This document shows positions 58,188-64,000 of a stretch of 64,000 nucleotides of DNA, one piece after another (positions within the stretch are counted from its first letter, which is position 1; each line of letters opens with the position of its first letter). The stretch is from Nemophila menziesii (Eukaryota > Streptophyta > Magnoliopsida > Boraginales > Hydrophyllaceae). The stretch is taken from positions 19,555,620 through 19,619,619 of the forward strand of contig JARWIR010000021.1 in assembly GCA_029959085.1 (NCBI GenBank), in the 5' to 3' direction. Below the pieces are notes generated by a model. That model had not been told where the DNA came from, did no database searches, and saw nothing but the letters and a program-made list of their open reading frames with translations. The translations under genes were made by a program, and so were the position numbers.

Positions 58188-60835
58188 CTTTCTTTCTTAG
58201 GTTCCTTCGGAACCTTCGTGGCACGTGCTTTCTCTTTCTTCTTCGCATGATTGAGTTGTGGATTTTTAGGGTATGGAGGAGCTTTAATTGGTGGTTTCTT
58301 TCGTAGCTCTTTCTCCTCCACCCCTAAAGTGTCCACAACATTAATTGGCTCTTTTCTTACCGGTTCCCTTATATCTATACGAAAACATTCTTCCTTGGAA
58401 TCCGGAAACTTCATAGGTTTAAACACATTAAACTTCATCTCCTCGTCTTGGATTCTCATAATCATTTCTCCGTTCTCTACATCAATCAAGGTACGCCCCG
58501 TGGCTAGGAATGGTCTTCCCAAAATAATGGGGACATTCCTATCCGCGTCGTAATCGAGTATAATGAAATCAGCGGGAAAAATTAACGTACCCGCCTTAAC
58601 GAGGACATCTTCGATTCGGCCTTCTGGATGTACAAGAGATCGATCCGCCATTTGCAAGACCATAGAAGTGGGTCTTGCTTCGATATTAAGCTTATCAAAG
58701 ATCGATTTGGGCATAAGATTTATGCTTGCACCCAAATCGCATAGCGCTTTTCCTTTCCACTCATTACCAATAGATATCGGGATCGTAAAGCTCCCAGGAT
58801 CAACTAACTTTGGAGGTAATTTACCTTGACAAATAGCACTACATTCCTCAGGGAGACCAATCATCTCATTATCACAATACAACCGTTTGTTGGTGAGGGC
58901 TCTTTTCAGAAACTTAGCATACTTGGGTACATCTCTAATAGCTTCTAATAACGGAATATTTATGCTAAGACCTCTTATCTTGTTAAAGAATTTTTGATAA
59001 TCAGCCATCTCACCCTTCTTTTGAACTCGCGATGGAAATGGTGGAGGTGGACGATTGATTATAATATCATTTTTCTTTTTCGGAATCTCAATGGACCCCT
59101 CCACTTCTTCTACTTCAACTACTTTATCTTTATCTACCACATCCTTTTCCTTTCTAACTTCTTTTTCTTTCATAACCGGAAAAGGAGGTGGAGGAAGGTT
59201 CTTACCACTTCTGAGAGTAATAGCTTTACAATCTTCGATTTGGATTGGATTTTCCGTATCGCTAGGAAGTTGCCCTTGTGGACGCTGATTCAGCTGTTTA
59301 TTAATTTGACTTAGCTGATTCTGGAAAATCTTCATATTCGCTTCAGCTGCGTTCTGACGTTCCAAAGCTTGTGTTTGAAGAGCAATTAAACTCTCAACTG
59401 TTTTCTGAAGGGTAACTGCTCCTTCTTGTGGATGGGCAGGTAGAGCTTTCTGGTTTAAATTCTCATCGTAGGTATTCTGAGGAGCTTGTCTTTGCACATA
59501 ATTGTTTTGATTATGTCCTCCTTTATGATTGTTGTGTGGTCTTGGATTATAGTTGTTGCCTTGAGGACGCGGCTGATACGCGTAAGTAGGATTGGCTGCC
59601 CCATTAGGATTTGAGTATTGAAACCCAGGATGGTTTCTGTTAGGCTGATATCCATTACCACTTGAACTGAAATTACCTCTATTGGACATAAAATTCACTG
59701 ATTCTTGGTTATTCGGACAACTTTCCTCATCATGATCATCTACCTTACAAATCGAACACATATACACCTCTTGTGCAGCATGCACAACTACCTTCTTACC
59801 CGAAAAACCTTCTTTTACAGCTAAAGTAAGCTGCTTCAACTGTTGCTCTATAGTATTCTGAATTTTATTCTCAAACGTAGCAAATTTCTCTTCTATGTCA
59901 ACATTATTTACTCCCTTCACTGGTGTTCTTACTGAGCTCCACCCAACTTCATTCTTGACTGTTCTCTCTAAAATGATCTTGGCATGAGCGGGTTGAACTT
60001 GAAGAAAACCTGCTCCACATAGCGTATCCAATTTCTCTCTTGAAATTCCATCAAGGCCTCTATAAAAGATCTTTAAATGTTGTTGTTCTGAAAAGCCATG
60101 ATTAGGAACTTTACGCAAACACATCTGAAATCTTGTCCAACTCCTACCCACAGTTTCCTCATACTCTTGACGGAAATGTGTCAATTCTAGTTCAGCATCT
60201 AACCTCATGTTACTTGGGTAATACCTGTCAAAGAAAGCAATTTCTAATTGGTCCCAATTAGTAATCTTCGTAGGATCTTGCGTATCGTGCCATTCACTTG
60301 CTCCATCAATGACAAAAAATTTGAAAGCAGCAAAGTACATCTGTTCTCTTGAAACCCCTTGTGTGATATAAGAATCACATATCTGTTTGAATTTCTGTAC
60401 CGCTCTAAGAGGATCTTCCGATGGTCTTTTGCGAAAATTTCCAAAGTTTTGGAACTGAGCTAGCATACCCGAATCTGGACGGAATCTCGGAACATTAATA
60501 TCTGGAGCACCTACTCCTATAGCAGGAGCGCGGAATGGAACTTCTGGAGGGCCATTAGTGAACCACGGATCATGATTCATCACTATCTGGACTAGAGGAT
60601 TAGGATTCGCTGGTGGAACTGGAGGAATAACGCCTGGAGCTAAAGGTTGGCCATTTGCATCTAACTGGCCTTGTTGATTATCTTGAAGATTGATCTCTTC
60701 CATTCTGTTACTTAACTCTTCTACCTCTAGAGCTTCTCGTTCTCTTCTTCTCTTGTTAGCAAGTCTGATCAACGATTCCGGATTACTAAGGATCGGAGGT
60801 GTTGGCTCTAGATCCTTGAATAGCCTTCTTCGCAT
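58169..60835 (-). CDS. Element B gag-protease polyprotein (888 aa)
   Basis: A clean frame starts at an ATG (MRRRLFKDLE) about 120 bp inside the primer site. Residues about 110-260 form an Athila/Ty3-type gag domain ('FKFFVIDGASEWHD', 'NWDQLEIAFFDRYYPS', 'FRQEYEETVGRSWTRF'). A zinc knuckle, CX2CX4HX4C ('CSICKVDDHDEESC'), lies near residue 358. A Gln/Asn/Pro-rich linker follows, with 'KAITLRSGK' near residue 540. The retropepsin catalytic segment 'ALCDLGASINLMP' (near residue 697) has DLG where most proteases have DSG or DTG, as is usual in Athila. 'VPIILGRPFLATG' follows as the second protease landmark. The C-terminus is Lys-rich. It would form the particle and cleave itself; no polymerase follows. 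Confidence 0.93.
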   Translation of the reverse strand: MRRRLFKDLEPTPPILSNPESLIRLANKRRREREALEVEELSNRMEEINLQDNQQGQLDANGQPLAPGVIPPVPPANPNPLVQIVMNHDPWFTNGPPEVPFRAPAIGVGAPDINVPRFRPDSGMLAQFQNFGNFRKRPSEDPLRAVQKFKQICDSYITQGVSREQMYFAAFKFFVIDGASEWHDTQDPTKITNWDQLEIAFFDRYYPSNMRLDAELELTHFRQEYEETVGRSWTRFQMCLRKVPNHGFSEQQHLKIFYRGLDGISREKLDTLCGAGFLQVQPAHAKIILERTVKNEVGWSSVRTPVKGVNNVDIEEKFATFENKIQNTIEQQLKQLTLAVKEGFSGKKVVVHAAQEVYMCSICKVDDHDEESCPNNQESVNFMSNRGNFSSSGNGYQPNRNHPGFQYSNPNGAANPTYAYQPRPQGNNYNPRPHNNHKGGHNQNNYVQRQAPQNTYDENLNQKALPAHPQEGAVTLQKTVESLIALQTQALERQNAAEANMKIFQNQLSQINKQLNQRPQGQLPSDTENPIQIEDCKAITLRSGKNLPPPPFPVMKEKEVRKEKDVVDKDKVVEVEEVEGSIEIPKKKNDIIINRPPPPFPSRVQKKGEMADYQKFFNKIRGLSINIPLLEAIRDVPKYAKFLKRALTNKRLYCDNEMIGLPEECSAICQGKLPPKLVDPGSFTIPISIGNEWKGKALCDLGASINLMPKSIFDKLNIEARPTSMVLQMADRSLVHPEGRIEDVLVKAGTLIFPADFIILDYDADRNVPIILGRPFLATGRTLIDVENGEMIMRIQDEEMKFNVFKPMKFPDSKEECFRIDIREPVRKEPINVVDTLGVEEKELRKKPPIKAPPYPKNPQLNHAKKKEKARATKVPKEPKKERKRGSR

Positions 60836-60953
60836 ACACCAAACCTAAAAACATGAAAAAGCTAACAAAGCAAAAAGCGTAAAACTGATAAAAACAAAAA
60901 TAAAAATAAATGCAACTATCACTAAAGGATAAACACCGTGGTCACACGCTACC

Positions 60954-60972
60954 GTCCCCGGCAGCGGCGCCA
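60954..60972 (-). other. tRNA-Asp type primer-binding site of element B
   Basis: The same 19 bases as in element A, six bases inside the 5' LTR. Confidence 0.85.
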
Positions 60973-60978
60973 AAAACT

Positions 60979-62540
60979 TGGTGGTTCTTTGTGTGTTCTA
61001 AAAATAAATGCAAATGCTAATCGAACCACAACCGCAAGTGTAGGGTTGTCCCAAGTATTATGTATGATAATACAGATTCGTTCCAAGGACGGATGGTTGA
61101 TCACAATGTTTAGCAAGTAGTGATTGATGCACTTATGAAAATAAAAGATTATAAAATATTTGTTTGGTTTTGTTGATTAAAGCTAATGAATGAAAGACAA
61201 ATATTAAAATGCAAGTAGAAGCTAAGACGCAAGTAAAATAAGTGAAAACGCAATATGAGATGTAGTACTTGAGAACGCAAGGATCCTCCTAATCTTACTT
61301 CCTAACTTATGTTGTTTAAGGGCTAAATCGGTCAATTACAATGGTCGGGATTCTAAATTCCTTATACCCCCGTCAGGGTGGACTATAAGGCGATCCTAAA
61401 GTGTCACTAGTCCCGTCAGGGTAAATATGATCCACCGTTGGATGATTAAGTGTTTTACCTCATTGGCCGTAGAATTAGCTAAGTTCGTCAGAATCAATAG
61501 CTTTTATCCTAGATTGAATAATTAATTCTATACCTAAACCCTCCGTCAGGATGATCCACACGCCACTTATGTGGAATAGCTTAGATACTAATACCTAATC
61601 TTAGTTCGCGACTCTAAAATCAGTAAATAATCACAAATTATCGAAAAGAGTAATAAACCCAATCTAATTTAATTTAGCATAAACCCAAATTCAACATTCG
61701 TTATTTCATAAAATTAAGATTCACCCATTGTTTGTTCTCAAGCACTATTAAAAGCTTAGCTCATATTAAAATTAAAAACTAAATTAAAAGAAATGGAATT
61801 CATATTGTTTACAAAATTAAAATACGAAAAGAACCTAATTTCCGGAATTGGAATGACTACGAACGGAGCTATAGACCCACTCCAGCTCTTGTAGCTTCTT
61901 CTTTCTTCCTTCTGTTGCTTCTCTCTGGTGTTTAATCTTGTGGAATGTGAATTGTGTGAAAAATAGAAGTCCAGACCTCCTTTTATAAGCATAAATTCGT
62001 TCTAGGGCTTGGACCAGAAAATAGAATATTAATTAAATGTCTAAGCCCACTTTCTAAGCCCAAAATCTCGTAACTGCTGATACACCTTCACTAAAACGGC
62101 TTTTCCCGATGCGTTATGACTCCGATTGACCTCATTCCAGTTGCTAAATTTCCGTAACTCGATAAGGAATGTTTTCTCTTCAAAGGTCAGCGGCTAAATT
62201 ATCGCTTAAGCACCTCGAAATCAGCACTCTATGGCCTGGAAAATGGATTTTCAGCTCTAAAAATAATATCTTCGGGATTTATTCTTCAAGTCTTGACTCT
62301 AATTCACGATCTTTGACTTTCTCCTTGGATTCCTCTCCTAGCTAACATCTAAAACCTGTAAACTTTACACTAAAAATACCAATATTATGCGCAAAAGTTT
62401 AATAAATTAAAAATGCTAGAAATAAAAAGGGAATTCCGGATTATTGCAATTTAAGTCCAAAAGTCTATCAAATTAATTAAATAAACACAAAAAATGATGT
62501 CTCCTAAGGGTCGAAAATAAGAACAATTAGGGAGACATCA
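60979..62540 (-). repeat. 5' LTR of element B
   Basis: 1,562 bp, same length as its partner; target duplication GATTT follows. A TATA-like box (minus strand) lies near 61,979-61,987. Confidence 0.93.
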
Positions 62541-62780
62541 GATTTACATTACTTTTCCTCTTCAAATTAGTTTACATAGGTGTAATAGCTTCCATATGCC
62601 TAAGTTATATACAAATAACACACAAATTACGCGTAAAAGATCACAAAGTAGCAAAATACCTAAAACTAGATAAGAATTTGTAAAGTATGAATAAATGGGG
62701 GAAAATCCAAAAATTAAATACTAAATAACACTGAAATGATCTCAAGTATAGATTTATATATCACAAATAGGGAGACATAA

Positions 62781-63051
62781 AGACCCCCAACTCAAAGTTG
62801 TATCATCTCAATACAATAAAGATAAGAACAGTAGGGTAGTCAAAAATATATATAGAAGAAGAAGAAGAAGAAGAATAGAAAACAATAAATGATCCTAAAG
62901 CAAAATATCTAAAAAGTATCATGTAGTAATGTTAAAGAAATAATGCACACATATTCCTAATATACACATAATCAATGATCCATAAATTCAAGTCCAGATT
63001 AACTTTGCAATGCCAGAAGGAGAGGTCTTCAACTTAGTTTTTGTTAATGGA
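62781..63051 (-). other. Remnant of the internal 3' region of element C
   Basis: It begins with the reversed polypurine tract (AGACCCCCAACTCAAA) and keeps weak similarity to the same region of elements A and B (for example the 'CACACATATTCCTAATATACA' zone). It contains a short (GAA)n run near 62,858-62,876. The rest of element C is lost. Confidence 0.6.
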
Positions 63052-64000
63052 TGTATAAAATAAGTGCAAATAAACACCCTAAGCTAACACGGTTCTGCAA
63101 GTATACAGATCGTATGCAAGTTTTAATGAATAAGTAAGATTCGTTCCTCAGGGACTACGAAGGTTAAGAAGAACTTATGCAAATTATTCAAGTGCAAATA
63201 TTAAAGATAGAAAAGATAATACGCTAGTAGGAAGAAGAGATAGACAAATATTTATTTGGTTTTTAAATAATAAAACTAAACTAATAAACTAAAGACAGAA
63301 TCTAAATAAAAGAAAAGAAAAGAAGATAGTATGAAAGATATAGCTTAGGTTTTACTAGTATGCACCAATCCTTCTAATTCTATCTATTAGGTCTAGTTTA
63401 TTAGGGAGAATATTAGCTCTTGGTATACTTAGTCAGGATTCTAAATTCCCATACCTTAGACCTTGAGAGCGACTAAGGGGGCTACGGCACAACCAAGACG
63501 TGATTTCAAATAGGGTTATCAAACGCTACTAAGGACCCGTTTGGGATTGCTTTTTAAAATAATCACTTAAAGTGATTTTAGATCCATAGTAATATTTTAG
63601 ACTCTAAAAATCACTTTTAGAAAAAGCACTAGATTAGTGATTATCAAAATAATCACTTAAAATGATTTTAGATGTCAAAATATTTTTTAATATTTTTTAC
63701 AAATATTATAATTTTAATCAAAAAGCGCTTTTAGCTCCAAAATAATCAATCCCAAACGGACACTAAGGCCCTAAGCAAATACTGCAATCATTGGTGATAG
63801 GGTGATTAAAACAAACCCTAATGACTATCTAGTTAGAATCATGTTTTGTCAGAACTAATATCGACACTAGATGTTATGTGGTGGTTCAATAGTTAAACAC
63901 CCTGTCAAGGAGACCATCTAACTACTATTAAGGTAATCCTAAACGTTGCGCACCGCAAGGAAAACATACATTAAATCAAAACACATTCAAATATAAAGGT
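63052..64000 (-). repeat. Athila-like LTR of family 'D', running off the window
   Basis: It starts TGTATAAAATAAGTGC and is the reverse complement of the LTR fragment ending at 18,469. It shares blocks with the LTR of element C (CAGGGACTACGAA, GGATTCTAAATTCC, CCCTAATGACTATC). No primer site precedes it, so it is a 3' LTR or a solo piece. Confidence 0.7.
63528..63768. mobile_element. hAT-like MITE (~227 bp) in the family D LTR
   Basis: The body is 63,535-63,761, with inverted ends CCGTTTGGGATTG and CAATCCCAAACGG. It is flanked by ACTAAGG at 63,528-63,534 and 63,762-63,768; an eighth base differs (T/C). This fits the 8-bp duplications of hAT elements. It has no coding capacity. Inside, ATCACTTAAARTGATTTTAGA occurs twice. 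Confidence 0.8.

Larger units (their letters stand above)
53370..62545 (-). mobile_element. Element B: complete Athila-like element encoding only gag-protease (TR-GAG type)
   Basis: It occupies 53,375-62,540 with target duplication GATTT at 53,370-53,374 and 62,541-62,545. It has two 1,562-bp LTRs that differ at about 14 positions by eye, a tRNA-Asp primer site, a polypurine tract and one 888-aa frame. Reverse transcriptase, RNase H and integrase core are absent, so mobilisation would need another element's enzymes. Elements with LTRs and gag only are known in plants as TR-GAGs. Confidence 0.93.
44350..62780 (-). repeat. 3' LTR of older Athila-like element 'C', cut into three pieces by elements A and B
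   Basis: The pieces are 44,350-45,031, 52,828-53,374 and 62,546-62,780, about 1.46 kb in total, close to the length of a family LTR. The left end reads TGTGATAAAA; the right end, GGGAGACATAA, is followed by AGACCCCCAACTC, the family polypurine tract in reverse. The joins are exact once one copy of GGTTC and one copy of GATTT are removed. Only about 270 bp of the internal region follow (62,781-63,051). Confidence 0.8.

Noticed and set aside
58251..59314. Plus-strand frames of 77-106 codons
   Set aside because: Antisense shadows of the element B gag-protease frame.

Overview
The window looks like heterochromatic or intergenic DNA from a flowering plant, probably a eudicot. It is AT-rich and packed with plant-specific transposon families: Athila-like Ty3 elements with a tRNA-Asp primer site, Ty1/copia elements, a CACTA transposon with TNPD/DUF4218/DUF4216 and Transposase_24-type genes, DUF4283-type LINEs and tRNA-derived SINEs. 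It also holds fragments of a plant CDKC kinase gene with short plant-type introns. I see no rRNA, no functional tRNA, no CRISPR array and no intact host gene. The species cannot be named from the sequence.

Layout, left to right. (1) 1-10,000: an old L1-type LINE (about 939-2231 and 8229-9990) was split by a copia-like element (2232-8223, target duplication ATCAT). The 5' LTR of that element was itself split by the 3' end of a second LINE (2328-3937). (2) 11,345-17,745: a decayed CACTA transposon on the minus strand. It carries a six-exon Transposase_24-like gene, a broken TNPD gene truncated at its N-terminal end, palindromic subterminal repeats and a 27-unit, 20-bp tandem array. (3) 17,750-22,676: plus-strand Athila-like LTR remnants. 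(4) 22,677-41,078: three partial copies of a CDKC (cyclin-dependent kinase C) gene, all on the minus strand. Copy 1 is a multi-lesion pseudogene with a very young copia element (23,139-30,640) in one intron. Copy 3 is a decayed middle segment with a SINE in it. Copy 2 keeps three clean C-terminal exons. MITEs, another SINE and CACTA-type ends lie between them. (5) 44,350-64,000: minus-strand Athila-like elements. One older LTR (44,350-62,780) was cut twice by complete elements A (45,032-52,822, duplication GGTTC) and B (53,375-62,540, duplication GATTT). Another LTR of the older family runs off the right edge and holds a small hAT-like MITE.

How the parts relate. Elements A and B share LTRs, leader, tRNA-Asp primer site and the 3' non-coding region, but carry unrelated proteins in the same slot. 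B has an 888-aa gag-protease frame followed, after an apparent -1 shift, by a short integrase-tail-like frame; reverse transcriptase, RNase H and integrase core are absent. A has a 396-aa protein I do not recognise. Both would need enzymes from elsewhere to move. Their 3' regions carry a striking motif, a 14-18-bp palindrome around CCGGGTWCCCGG that always occurs in pairs about 22-27 bp apart. This pair of elements with exchangeable coding cassettes and paired palindromes is the best candidate here for something undescribed.

All similarity statements come from reading motifs and alignments by eye; no search was run.
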